The translations under genes were made by a program, and so were the position numbers. The notes beneath the pieces were generated by a model. The model did no database searches. It saw only the letters and a program-made list of their open reading frames with translations, and was not told the origin of the DNA. A stretch of 34,799 bases of DNA from Ruegeria sp. R13_0 (GTDB lineage: Bacteria; Pseudomonadota; Alphaproteobacteria; Rhodobacterales; Rhodobacteraceae): positions 1 through 34,799 of the forward strand of contig NZ_JAGHRB010000026.1 in the NCBI RefSeq assembly GCF_017743995.1, read 5' to 3'. Shown piece after piece: positions 23,817 to 32,183 of the stretch (its first letter is position 1; each line of letters begins with the position of its first letter).

Positions 23817-24824
23817 TCAGCCGGATTTTTTGCGCCGTGCCATGTCGGCATAGACGGCCAGAATGATGATTGCGCCGGTGACAACCGTCTGCCACTCCTG
23901 CGCGACGGACAGGACCCGCAGCCCGTTGGTCAGCACCGCCATGATCAGGGCGCCGATCAAGGTACCTAGGATCGTGCCGCGACCGCCCGAGAGCGATGTG
24001 CCGCCGATGACAACCGCCGCGATGGCCTCCAGCTCATACCCCAGGCCCAAAGCAGGCTGAGCCGAGTTCAGACGCGAGGCGATCAGGATGCCGCCGATGC
24101 CGCAGATCGCTCCGGCCAGCGCGTAGATGCGGATCTTCCACATATCGGTGTTGACGCCCGACAGGCGTACGGCCTCTTCGTTCGACCCCAGCGCAAAAGT
24201 ATAGCGGCCCAGAACTGTGCGGCTGAGGATATACGAGGCGGCGATTGCGACGATGAACAGGATCAGCACGCCATTGGGGATGGGCAGCGCGGGGAAAACC
24301 TCTCCGATCAGCGACCCGCGCGAGATCTGGTCAAAGCCCGGCGTGTCGTTGAAGTAGATTGGTCGCGTCCCCGAGATCACCAGCGAGAGACCCTTGAGGA
24401 TCAGCATCATGCCGAGTGTGGCGATGAAGGGTGGGATTTTCATTTTGGCGACGAATGTCCCCGAACACAGGCCACAAAACGCACCCGCCGCGATTGCGGC
24501 TGCAACGCCTAATAGCAACGGCATGCCCAGATAGGTCAGCACCACCCCCGCGATCACTGCGCAGAAGGTCATCAACGTGCCCACCGACAGGTCGATCCCG
24601 CCGGTGATGATCACCAAAGTCGCGGCCACCGCTAGCACCCCGTTGACCGAAGTCGCCTGCAAAATCGCAATCATGTTCGAGGTTTGCATGAAGTTCGGCG
24701 ATGCGATCGAAAAGCCGATCAGCAGCGCGATCAAGCTCGCGAAGGCCAGCATTTTCTGGTAGGCGCCGCTTTCCGACAAACCCCCCAGGGGCTTTTTCTT
24801 GTCGATATCCGTAGCTGTGGTCAT
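23817..24824 (-). CDS. Sugar ABC transporter, permease (second importer, RbsC-like)
   Basis: A permease of 335 residues, the normal RbsC size. It starts [15 protein letters not shown], and landmarks are [70 protein letters not shown] and [33 protein letters not shown] read in pieces. I chose the ATG at 24824, which overlaps the ATPase stop (ATGA). The frame stays open upstream only inside the ATPase gene. It is clearly shorter than the first importer's permease, so the two systems are not a recent duplication of each other. Confidence 0.92.
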   Translation of the reverse strand: MTTATDIDKKKPLGGLSESGAYQKMLAFASLIALLIGFSIASPNFMQTSNMIAILQATSVNGVLAVAATLVIITGGIDLSVGTLMTFCAVIAGVVLTYLGMPLLLGVAAAIAAGAFCGLCSGTFVAKMKIPPFIATLGMMLILKGLSLVISGTRPIYFNDTPGFDQISRGSLIGEVFPALPIPNGVLILFIVAIAASYILSRTVLGRYTFALGSNEEAVRLSGVNTDMWKIRIYALAGAICGIGGILIASRLNSAQPALGLGYELEAIAAVVIGGTSLSGGRGTILGTLIGALIMAVLTNGLRVLSVAQEWQTVVTGAIIILAVYADMARRKKSG

Positions 24825-26347
24825 TGCATTGTCCCCGTTACCTGCATCGCCGCCGCCCGTTGCGTGGCCAGATGCATGATGTCTTCTTGTGTGGTGTCTT
24901 TGCCGCCGGGCAGAATGCCGGTCAGCCGGCCTTCGCACATTACGGCGATACGGTGGCTGAGGCGCATGATCTCGGGCAATTCGGACGAGATCACGATGAT
25001 CGTCTTGCCCTGCTCAGCCAGCTCCTCGAGCAGTTTGTAGATTTCGGACTTCGCGCCTACGTCGATGCCCCGTGTGGGTTCATCGAAGATCAGGATATCG
25101 CAATCGCGCAGCAGCCATTTGGCGATGACCACCTTTTGCTGATTGCCCCCCGAGAGCAGCCGAACCTCTTGCACATCCGATGGTGTCCGGATGCCCAGCT
25201 GCGCGATATAGCCCTTGGCGGTGGTGCTGATTTCACTGTCGTTCAGAACGCCGCCGGTGCTTGTGAAAAGATCCATCGAGGCCAGCGCGATATTGTCCCG
25301 CACATTCATCCCCGTGGCGAGGCCGAAATGTTTGCGATCCTCAGACAGATACCCGATCCCGGCCTTCACCGCGTCGGTGGGCGATTTGATCGAGACCACC
25401 TGACCATGCACCCGGATTTCTCCGGCATCTTTTGGATCAGCGCCGAAGATCGCTCGTGCGACCTCGGTCCGGCCAGCGCCCATCAATCCTGCGAAGCCGA
25501 GTATCTCGCCTTTCTGAACCGAAAAGTTGACATCTTGAATTTCTTTACTGCGGCTCAGGCCCGTGACTTGCAGTGAAACCTCTGCATCGCCCAGATCAGG
25601 CACATCCAGAGGTTCCTCGTTCACCTCGCGCCCCACCATCATTGCGATGATCTGGCTGATCGGGGTCTCTGCGGCCCCCACCGTGCCGACATATTCCCCG
25701 TCGCGCATGACCGTGACCCGGTCCGAGATCTGCTTCAGCTCATCCATTTTGTGGCTGATATAGACGATGCCCACACCTTCCGCCTTGAGGCGGCGGATGA
25801 TCACGAACAGCTCGGCGATTTCGGCGTCGTTCAGGGCGGCAGTCGGCTCATCCATGATCAGAACTTTCGACCGGAAGGACAAAGCCTTGGCGATCTCGAC
25901 CATCTGCTGTTTTGCAATGGTGAGGCTGCCGACCAGAGCCTTGGGGTCGAGGTTCAGGTTCATCGAGGCGAAGATCTCGGCCGTCTGCGCATTCAGCGCG
26001 GCTTCGTCGAGACGGCCAAAGCTTTTGCGCGGTTCGCGTCCGATGAAGATATTCTGCGCGACGGTCAGGTCATTCATCAGGCTCAGTTCCTGATGGATGA
26101 TGCCGATGCCCAGATCCTGCGCCTCGCGCGGGGTGGTTGGGCTAACGGATTTCCCCTCGATCACCAGATCGCCGCCGTCACGCTGATAAATCCCAGACAG
26201 GATCTTCATCAGCGTGCTTTTCCCGGCACCGTTCTCGCCCATCAGCGCGTGAACTTCACCCGGAAACAGATCGAACTGCACGGATTTCAGCGCATGCACA
26301 CCGGGGAAGTGCTTATCAATCCCCGTCATGTCGACCAGTTTCGTCAT
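24821..26347 (-). CDS. Sugar ABC transporter, ATP-binding protein (second importer)
   Basis: A 508-residue CUT2 ATPase with two ABC domains. Domain 1: Walker [10 protein letters not shown] (37-45), degenerate signature [15 protein letters not shown] and Walker [10 protein letters not shown] near 164-172. Domain 2: degenerate GLMGAGRTE near 288-296, LSGGNQQK (398-405) and [10 protein letters not shown] near 420-429. I start at the ATG at 26347 because GGGAGGAG lies directly in front; an ATG four codons earlier overlaps that ribosome site. It begins 41 bases after the dehydratase stop and overlaps the permease start. Confidence 0.92.
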   Translation of the reverse strand: MTKLVDMTGIDKHFPGVHALKSVQFDLFPGEVHALMGENGAGKSTLMKILSGIYQRDGGDLVIEGKSVSPTTPREAQDLGIGIIHQELSLMNDLTVAQNIFIGREPRKSFGRLDEAALNAQTAEIFASMNLNLDPKALVGSLTIAKQQMVEIAKALSFRSKVLIMDEPTAALNDAEIAELFVIIRRLKAEGVGIVYISHKMDELKQISDRVTVMRDGEYVGTVGAAETPISQIIAMMVGREVNEEPLDVPDLGDAEVSLQVTGLSRSKEIQDVNFSVQKGEILGFAGLMGAGRTEVARAIFGADPKDAGEIRVHGQVVSIKSPTDAVKAGIGYLSEDRKHFGLATGMNVRDNIALASMDLFTSTGGVLNDSEISTTAKGYIAQLGIRTPSDVQEVRLLSGGNQQKVVIAKWLLRDCDILIFDEPTRGIDVGAKSEIYKLLEELAEQGKTIIVISSELPEIMRLSHRIAVMCEGRLTGILPGGKDTTQEDIMHLATQRAAAMQVTGTMQ

Positions 26348-26388
26348 TTCTCCTCCCATTCTGCCCCTCTCCCCAAGGGCGGTGCGGC

Positions 26389-27942
26389 TTACATCACCGC
26401 GCCGATTTGCCAGGGGACGAATTCCACGCCCCCAAAGCCAAGTTCCTCACTTTTGGTTTTCTCACCTGAGGCGACACGGATCAGTATCTCGAATAGCTCT
26501 TCGCCTTTGGCTTCGATGCTGACGCCATCGGTGACGATGTCGCCGCAGTTCAGATCCATGTCTTCTGCCATCCGGGCATACATTTCCGAGTTGGTCGCCA
26601 GTTTGATGCAGGGTGTCGGCTGGTAACCCGACACCGAACCGCGGCCGGTGGTGAACACTATCAGGTTCGCGCCTGATGCCACCTGCCCTGTAACCGAGCA
26701 TGGATCAAATCCGGGGCTGTCCATGAAGACGAACCCGTGTTTGTCCACCTTCTCGCCGAACTTGTAGACGTCGCGCAGCGGTGCCGTGCCGCCCTTGGCG
26801 ACAGCGCCCAACGATTTCTCCAGAATAGTCGTCAGCCCGCCGCGCTTGTTGCCGGGGCTTGGGTTGTTGTCCATCTCACCGCCATTGCGCTCGGTGTAGT
26901 CTTCCCACCAGTGGATACGTTCGATAAGCTTTTCACCCACTTCGGTGGTCTCGGCGCGGCGGGTCAACAGATGCTCCGCCCCATAGATCTCGGACGTCTC
27001 GGACAGGATCGTCGTTCCGCCGTGGCGCACCAGCAGATCCGAAGCGTACCCAAGGGCCGGATTGGCCGTGATCCCGGAATACCCGTCCGATCCACCGCAT
27101 TGCATTCCAACCGTGATTGTACTGATGGGTGCGGGCGCGCGCTCAGCTTGATTGGCCAGTTCGGCTATTCCCCGCAGCTCATCCAAACCGCGTTCAATCG
27201 TGCGGCGCGTGCCGCCCTCGTTCTGGATGGTCATGTAGCGCAACGCGCCGTCTGACCGGATCGGGCGTCCTCCGACAAGGTCTGCGACCTGCATGACCTC
27301 GCAGCCCAAACCAATCAGCAGGATACCCCCGAAATTCGGGTGCTGCGCGTAACCAGCCAATGTGCGGAACAGGGTAGCGTAGCCTTCATCCTTACCGGAC
27401 ATGCCGCAGCCCGTGCCATGCACAATGGGCACCACTCCATCGACATTGGGAAAGCTGTCCAGCAGCCCGGACTTCTCGGCCGCCTCGGCAATGAACCTTG
27501 CAACCGAGCCTGAGCAATTCACGCTGGTCAAGATACCGATATAGTTACGGGTCCCTACCCGACCGTCGGCACGGTGATACCCGTCAAACGTCCGATCCGC
27601 GCCGAGCGCTGGCAGCGGAGCATTGGCGCTGGCATGCGCATAGTCCTGCTGGTGCGCGCCCATCCCCAGATTGTGGACATGGATGTGATCCCCGGGTGCA
27701 ATGTCGCTTTTGGCCTGACCGATGATCTGGCCATAACGGATGACATTTTCGCCAGCCCGAATCGGCATCGTCGCAATCTTGTGCCCGCGGGCCACGTGCG
27801 AGGTCAGAGGGGTTGGCACATGTGTCGGCTGCTCGCCCGCCTGCAAGTCACGCAGGGCAATAACAATATTGTCATCAGGGTTAAGCTGAACGACATCCCG
27901 CGCCGCCTTTTCCAGAACATTTATGCCGTCGTGTGCTTGCAT
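26389..27942 (-). CDS. UxaA-family sugar-acid dehydratase (likely L-fuconate/D-arabinonate dehydratase)
   Basis: A 517-residue fused altronate-dehydratase-type protein. It has a SAF domain at residues about 1-95 ([26 protein letters not shown]..., ending [10 protein letters not shown]), then the catalytic UxaA domain with [43 protein letters not shown] [57 protein letters not shown] and [23 protein letters not shown]. Conserved cysteines fit an iron site. In Campylobacter jejuni, UxaA-type genes belong to the L-fucose locus, which also handles D-arabinose. Divergence from the GntR-fucose operon suggests the same here. Start at 27942 is supported by promoter placement; the ribosome site is weak. 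Altronate remains possible, but no uxaB or uxaC is present. Confidence 0.8.
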   Translation of the reverse strand: MQAHDGINVLEKAARDVVQLNPDDNIVIALRDLQAGEQPTHVPTPLTSHVARGHKIATMPIRAGENVIRYGQIIGQAKSDIAPGDHIHVHNLGMGAHQQDYAHASANAPLPALGADRTFDGYHRADGRVGTRNYIGILTSVNCSGSVARFIAEAAEKSGLLDSFPNVDGVVPIVHGTGCGMSGKDEGYATLFRTLAGYAQHPNFGGILLIGLGCEVMQVADLVGGRPIRSDGALRYMTIQNEGGTRRTIERGLDELRGIAELANQAERAPAPISTITVGMQCGGSDGYSGITANPALGYASDLLVRHGGTTILSETSEIYGAEHLLTRRAETTEVGEKLIERIHWWEDYTERNGGEMDNNPSPGNKRGGLTTILEKSLGAVAKGGTAPLRDVYKFGEKVDKHGFVFMDSPGFDPCSVTGQVASGANLIVFTTGRGSVSGYQPTPCIKLATNSEMYARMAEDMDLNCGDIVTDGVSIEAKGEELFEILIRVASGEKTKSEELGFGGVEFVPWQIGAVM

Positions 27943-27967
27943 CACTTCCCCGCTTGCTTGGCCCATG

Positions 27968-28008
27968 TTGCTAAGTGCTATATCTGCTCTTGTCAACTAA
28001 CATGTTAG
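27968..28008 (-). promoter_or_regulatory. Promoter of the uxaA-type operon with CTAACATGTTAG operator candidate
   Basis: On the minus strand a perfect -35, TTGACA (27996-27991), is followed after 17 bases by a weak -10, TAGCAA (27973-27968). A 12-bp perfect palindrome, CTAACATGTTAG (27997-28008), abuts the -35 and lies 11 bases upstream of the GntR start codon. A FadR-type regulator bound there could control both directions. A possible plus-strand promoter for gntR is TTGGCC (27957) and TATATC (27979-27984). Confidence 0.6.
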
Positions 28009-28019
28009 AATGTTAAACG

Positions 28020-28763
28020 ATGACCATGAACAAGCTCCAAGATATTGATGCCTCTCTCCTGCCCGAGATTACGGTCACCGAAGGATCGCTGGCTCAGCGG
28101 GTTCACCACTCTTTGAAAACGGCGATTCTAGCACTGGACTTTCCGCCAGGCGCGAATCTACGGAAGGCCCCGGTTTGTGAGCGTTTAGGCGTGTCACGCG
28201 CGCCTGTTGCGGACGCCATCGCCCGACTGGCATCTGAAGGTCTGGTGGACGTAGTCCCGCAATCCGGGACGCGTGTGTCCTATTTCTCGATGGATGAGAT
28301 CCGCGAAGGTGCCTTTCTGCGCGAAGCACTCGAACTAGCAACCGTCGCCAAAGTGACGCGGGACCTGACCGAAGATCAGCGTAAACGCCTGAGCCGCAAT
28401 ATGCGCCTGCAAGAGCTGTTGATCGAAGATGACGATGTTCCTGGCTTCTATCAGGCCGACGAAGAGTTTCACGGTATGCTAATGGACTTCACCGGTTTCC
28501 GTCACCTCGCCAACGTGGCGCAGAGTGTTTCTCTGCAGGTCAGCCGGGCGCGGATGCTGTTGCTGCCGACCCCCGGCCGGATCGCGGAAACGCTGGCAGA
28601 ACACAAAGCCATTTTTGACGCGATTAGCAGCCGCGACGAACAGGCCGCTCAGGACGCCATGCGCGCCCATTTGGGACAGTTGATGCCCCGCATCGAGGAA
28701 CTCCGGCTGCAAAAACCCCACCTCTTCAACCTTACCCAACAGTCGCATAGCGAGGCAGGATGA
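28020..28763 (+). CDS. GntR-family regulator (FCD/FadR subfamily)
   Basis: A 247-residue protein. The N-terminal winged helix (SLAQRVHHSLKTAILALDFPPGANLRKAPVCERLGVSRAPVADAIARLASEGLVDVVPQSGTRV, read in parts at residues 23-86) is followed by an FCD effector domain. Its likely metal ligands lie in ADEEFH, EHKAI and MRAHLG. The divergent uxaA-type gene and the downstream catabolic genes are the expected targets through the palindrome at 27997-28008. No clear ribosome site precedes the ATG at 28020; an ATG two codons later is an alternative. Its last bases overlap the start of the aldo-keto reductase (ATGA), so it is part of the operon it probably regulates. Confidence 0.87.
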   Translation: MTMNKLQDIDASLLPEITVTEGSLAQRVHHSLKTAILALDFPPGANLRKAPVCERLGVSRAPVADAIARLASEGLVDVVPQSGTRVSYFSMDEIREGAFLREALELATVAKVTRDLTEDQRKRLSRNMRLQELLIEDDDVPGFYQADEEFHGMLMDFTGFRHLANVAQSVSLQVSRARMLLLPTPGRIAETLAEHKAIFDAISSRDEQAAQDAMRAHLGQLMPRIEELRLQKPHLFNLTQQSHSEAG

Positions 28764-29812
28764 CCGTTTCACAGACAGAATTGCTCAATAACCGCACCGC
28801 GCGGCCCGTTCCGCTGACCCGGATGGGATTTGGCGGTGCCCCGCTGGGAAACCTGTACCGCAAAGTGTCGGATGAGGACGCGCAGGCTGCGCTTCAGGCC
28901 GCCTACGATGCGGGCATTCGGTTCTTTGACACCGCACCGCAATACGGGCTTGGGCGGTCCGAGCGCCGCTTTGGCGAGGCGATTGCCCGCTTTGGCCGCG
29001 AGAACATTCAGCTGTCAACCAAGATCGGGCGTCTGCTGCTGGATTGCGAACCCCATGAGGTCACGCCCGAGGCCTTTGTGGACGTTCCGCAAAAACGGAT
29101 CGTGTTCGACTATACCTATGACGGCGTGATGCGCTCCTACGAAGCCAGCCGTGAGCGGATCGGGGTCGCAAATGCCGACATCCTTCTGGTGCACGACGTC
29201 TGCGTCTTCAGCCAGGGCAGTCAGGATATGTCCGACGCCAAGGTGCGTGAGCTGTTCGACGGCGGTGGCTACAAGGCGTTGGTTGAGCTGCGCGACGCCG
29301 GAGAGATTGCCGCCATCGGCGCTGGTGTGAACGAATGGCAGGTGTGTGAAAGGCTGCTGGGTCTGGGTGATTTCGACGGCTTCCTGCTAGCCGGCCGCTA
29401 CACGCTGCTTGAGCAAGAGGCATTGGACAGTTTCCTGCCCCTTTGTGAAAAGCGCGACGTAGGGATCATTCTGGGCGGGCCCTACAATTCCGGCATCCTC
29501 GCCACCGGAGCCGTGCCGGGTGCAAAATACAACTACGCCGATGCGCCCGAGGACATACTGGCGCGCGTTCGTAAGATCGAGGCCGTTTGCGCGGCACACG
29601 ACACCCCTCTGATCGCGGCGGCCCTGCAATTTGTTCTGGGCCATCCGTGCGTCAAAACAGTCGTGCCGGGCGCTGTCAGCGCAGCCGAAGTGCAATCCAA
29701 CGTGGCCTTGCTAGAGCGGGAAGTACCCCCAGGCCTCTGGTCTGATCTGCGCTCCGAGGGGTTGATTCGTCCTGATGCACCGCTTCCGTGTGAGGCCGCC
29801 GATGCTGCGTAA
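28760..29812 (+). CDS. L-fucose / D-arabinose 1-dehydrogenase (aldo-keto reductase)
   Basis: Oxidises the pyranose at C1 to the lactone using NAD(P). The 350-residue AKR has the catalytic tetrad D57 and Y62 (FFDTAPQYGLGRSE), K88 (STKIG) and H145 (LLVHDV), with coenzyme-binding segments near QFVLGHPCVKTVVPGA. It resembles D-threo-aldose 1-dehydrogenases, which accept L-fucose, D-arabinose and L-xylose because these share stereochemistry. It overlaps gntR by an ATGA and the fucU-type gene by 11 bases. Family members also include pyridoxal dehydrogenases, but mutarotase and lactonase partners favour the sugar role. Confidence 0.87.
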   Translation: MTVSQTELLNNRTARPVPLTRMGFGGAPLGNLYRKVSDEDAQAALQAAYDAGIRFFDTAPQYGLGRSERRFGEAIARFGRENIQLSTKIGRLLLDCEPHEVTPEAFVDVPQKRIVFDYTYDGVMRSYEASRERIGVANADILLVHDVCVFSQGSQDMSDAKVRELFDGGGYKALVELRDAGEIAAIGAGVNEWQVCERLLGLGDFDGFLLAGRYTLLEQEALDSFLPLCEKRDVGIILGGPYNSGILATGAVPGAKYNYADAPEDILARVRKIEAVCAAHDTPLIAAALQFVLGHPCVKTVVPGAVSAAEVQSNVALLEREVPPGLWSDLRSEGLIRPDAPLPCEAADAA

Positions 29813-30230
29813 CATCGACCCCCTTCTGTCGCCCAGCCTGCTCCATGCGCTTAGGGCTATGGGGCACGGCGATGAAATCGTGATCGCGGATGCGAACTTT
29901 CCCGGCACAAGCACCGGCCCGGAATGTATCCGAGCGGATGGCTCAACCGCCAGTGAGGTGCTGCGGGCTGTGCTGTCCGTAATGCCTCTGGATACATTCG
30001 TGACCGACCCGGCCCTGACCATGCAGGTGGTCGGTGATCCGGACGCAATTCCCGAAGCCGTCGCCGATTTTCAGGACATAATCGACGCGACAGCGGACAA
30101 CCCCGCCAAGGTTCAGGGGCTTGAGCGGTTCGCCTTCTATGAGCGTGCGGCAACCGCGTTTGCCATCGTGCAAACGGGTGAGCGTAGACTCTATGGCAAT
30201 ATCATCCTGAAAAAGGGCGTGATCGGATGA
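29802..30230 (+). CDS. fucU: L-fucose mutarotase (RbsD/FucU family)
   Basis: Interconverts the anomers of L-fucose, supplying the form used by the dehydrogenase. The 142-residue protein opens MLRNIDPLLSPSLLHALRAMGHGDEIVIADANFP, with the catalytic His at residue 22 in the MGHGDEI block, and ends with the FucU-type ERRLYGNIILKKGVI. I start at the ATG at 29802 because this matches the family N-terminus; an ATG nine codons earlier would be inside the preceding gene. It overlaps genes on both sides. Confidence 0.9.
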   Translation: MLRNIDPLLSPSLLHALRAMGHGDEIVIADANFPGTSTGPECIRADGSTASEVLRAVLSVMPLDTFVTDPALTMQVVGDPDAIPEAVADFQDIIDATADNPAKVQGLERFAFYERAATAFAIVQTGERRLYGNIILKKGVIG

Positions 30231-31057
30231 AGATAGACGCGCATCAGCACTTCTGGGCCGTGGCGCGGGGCGACTATGGTTGGCTGACGCCTGATTTGGA
30301 CGTGATCTACCGCGACTTTACCCCCGATGAGCTGGCCCCGATGCTGAAAGACGCTGGAATTGAAGGCACAGTGCTGGTGCAGGCGGCACCAACGGTGGCC
30401 GAGACGGAATATATGCTGTCCCTGGCCGACGAGACCTCATTTATCAAAGGTGTTGTAGGTTGGGTCGATTTCGAAGTCCCGGATGCAACGACCCAGATCG
30501 CTGCGTTGGATGCGCACCCAGCGCTGGTTGGGCTTCGTCCGATGATTCAGGACATTGCCGACCCGCTCTGGATGCTGGGCGACGCTCTTACTCCGGCCTT
30601 TGCTGAACTTACAACGCGAGGTCTGACGTTCGACGCATTGACCTTGCCGCAGCATCTGAGACCGCTCAGAAAGCTAGTGTCACGTCATCCGGACATGAAG
30701 GTTGCCATTGATCACGGCTCCAAGCCGCTGATCCGGGACGCAAAACTCGAGGGGTGGGCCGAGGATATGGCAGCGCTGGCCCGTGACACCAACGCATGGT
30801 GCAAACTGTCCGGCCTTGTCACCGAAGCCGCATCCGATTGGACAGTCGATGATCTCCGCCCCTACGTGGACCACCTTCTAAACACCTTTGGCCCGTCCCG
30901 CCTGATTTGGGGCAGCGACTGGCCGGTTTGCACCTTGGCCAGCAGTTATGAACGCTGGCTGGAAACTACGGACCTTTTGCTGAGCCAGCTCAGCAACTCC
31001 GAACGAGATGCCGTCATGGGTGGCAACGCCGCGCGGGCCTATAACCTCAGGGATTGA
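30227..31057 (+). CDS. L-fucono-lactonase (amidohydrolase superfamily)
   Basis: Opens L-fucono-1,5-lactone (and probably D-arabinonolactone) to the sugar acid. The 276-residue Amidohydro_2 protein has the metal-binding HxH at H6 and H8 (IDAHQHFW), VGWVDF, AIDHGSKP around H163, LSGLVTEA and the catalytic Asp 231 in WGSDWPV. Related members hydrolyse 2-pyrone-4,6-dicarboxylate or rhamnonolactone, but the place between mutarotase and keto-acid genes fits fuconolactonase. Its ATG overlaps the fucU stop (ATGA). Confidence 0.88.
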   Translation: MKIDAHQHFWAVARGDYGWLTPDLDVIYRDFTPDELAPMLKDAGIEGTVLVQAAPTVAETEYMLSLADETSFIKGVVGWVDFEVPDATTQIAALDAHPALVGLRPMIQDIADPLWMLGDALTPAFAELTTRGLTFDALTLPQHLRPLRKLVSRHPDMKVAIDHGSKPLIRDAKLEGWAEDMAALARDTNAWCKLSGLVTEAASDWTVDDLRPYVDHLLNTFGPSRLIWGSDWPVCTLASSYERWLETTDLLLSQLSNSERDAVMGGNAARAYNLRD

Positions 31058-31058
31058 T

Positions 31059-32171
31059 ATGACTCTACCAAATCTGGACTCCAACGGGCTGTGGCTCGGA
31101 CGTATTGAGCGCCCTGGGATTGGCCCCTGCGTTGTGACCCTGCGGGATGGCCGCGTGGTCGACATCACGTCGAAAACTGCGCCAACCGTTCGGGATATTC
31201 TCGAGCGGGACGACACAGCGAACTACGTCCGTGCGGCGCAGGGCGAAGACCTTGGCTCGTTTGACGCGGATCACCAGTGGCTCGCGCCGTGTGATTTGCA
31301 ATCGGTCAAAGCCTGCGGTGTCACATTTGCCGGTTCCATGGTCGAGCGCGTGATCGAGGAACAGGCCGCAGGCGATCCGGCCAAAGCCGACGCGATACGG
31401 TCGCGCATCGGCGCGCGTATTGGCGACAGCCTGTCCAATATCACGCCCGGCTCAGATGAGGCCGCCAAGGTCAAAGAGGCGTTGATCGAAGAAGGCCTCT
31501 GGAGCCAATACCTCGAGGTCGGGATCGGACCAGATGCCGAGGTATTCTCCAAAGCGCAGGTTTTGTCTTCGGTCGGCGCGGGCGCGGATATCGGGCTGCA
31601 CCCGATTTCCACCTGGAACAACCCCGAACCCGAGGTGGTTCTGGCCGTAACCTCACGCGGTGAAATCAAGGGCGCGACGCTGGGCAACGATGTGAATCTG
31701 CGCGATGTCGAGGGGCGCTCGGCCCTGCTGCTCAGCAAGGCCAAGGACAACAACGCCTCATGCGCGATCGGCCCAATGATCCGGCTGTTCGACGATGGCT
31801 TCACCCTCGACGACGTGCGCAAGGCCGAGTTGACGCTGACTGTCACCGGACCCGATGGGTTTGTTCTGAATGGCGCGTCTTCGATGTCCCAGATCAGCCG
31901 CGATCCTGCGGATCTTGTGAAACAGACCATTGGACGCCACCACCAATATCCGGACGGGCTGATGTTGTTTCTGGGCACGCTCTTTGCCCCAACCCAGGAC
32001 CGCGACACGCCCGGAGGCGGCTTCACACATAAACTGGGCGATATCGTTACCATCGCCAACAGCCAGCTTGGGGCACTGACAAACACGGTGCGCCTGTCCA
32101 CGGAATGCCCTGAATGGAGTTTCGGGGCCTCACACCTGATGCGAAACCTCGCCCAACGCGACCTGCTTTAA
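31059..32171 (+). CDS. 2-keto-3-deoxypentonate dehydratase (FAH family, XylX-like)
   Basis: Probably removes water from a 2-keto-3-deoxypentonate (from D-arabinonate or a relative) to give alpha-ketoglutarate semialdehyde. The 370-residue protein is a long FAH-fold member with metal ligands E190 and E192 (WNNPEPEVVLAV) and D211 (LGNDVNLRDVEGRSALLL). It is much longer than, and distinct from, the two diketo-acid hydrolases of the window. The gene directly downstream encodes KGSA dehydrogenase, the pairing seen in Caulobacter xylXA-type pathways. The start is the ATG at 31059, one base after the lactonase stop. Stereospecificity cannot be read from sequence. Confidence 0.83.
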   Translation: MTLPNLDSNGLWLGRIERPGIGPCVVTLRDGRVVDITSKTAPTVRDILERDDTANYVRAAQGEDLGSFDADHQWLAPCDLQSVKACGVTFAGSMVERVIEEQAAGDPAKADAIRSRIGARIGDSLSNITPGSDEAAKVKEALIEEGLWSQYLEVGIGPDAEVFSKAQVLSSVGAGADIGLHPISTWNNPEPEVVLAVTSRGEIKGATLGNDVNLRDVEGRSALLLSKAKDNNASCAIGPMIRLFDDGFTLDDVRKAELTLTVTGPDGFVLNGASSMSQISRDPADLVKQTIGRHHQYPDGLMLFLGTLFAPTQDRDTPGGGFTHKLGDIVTIANSQLGALTNTVRLSTECPEWSFGASHLMRNLAQRDLL

Positions 32172-32183
32172 GAGAGAACCAAC

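Noticed and set aside
26389..27942. Altronate dehydratase of a galacturonate pathway
   Set aside because: Family membership fits, but no uronate isomerase (uxaC) or tagaturonate reductase (uxaB) gene is present, and the divergent partners are fucose-type enzymes.
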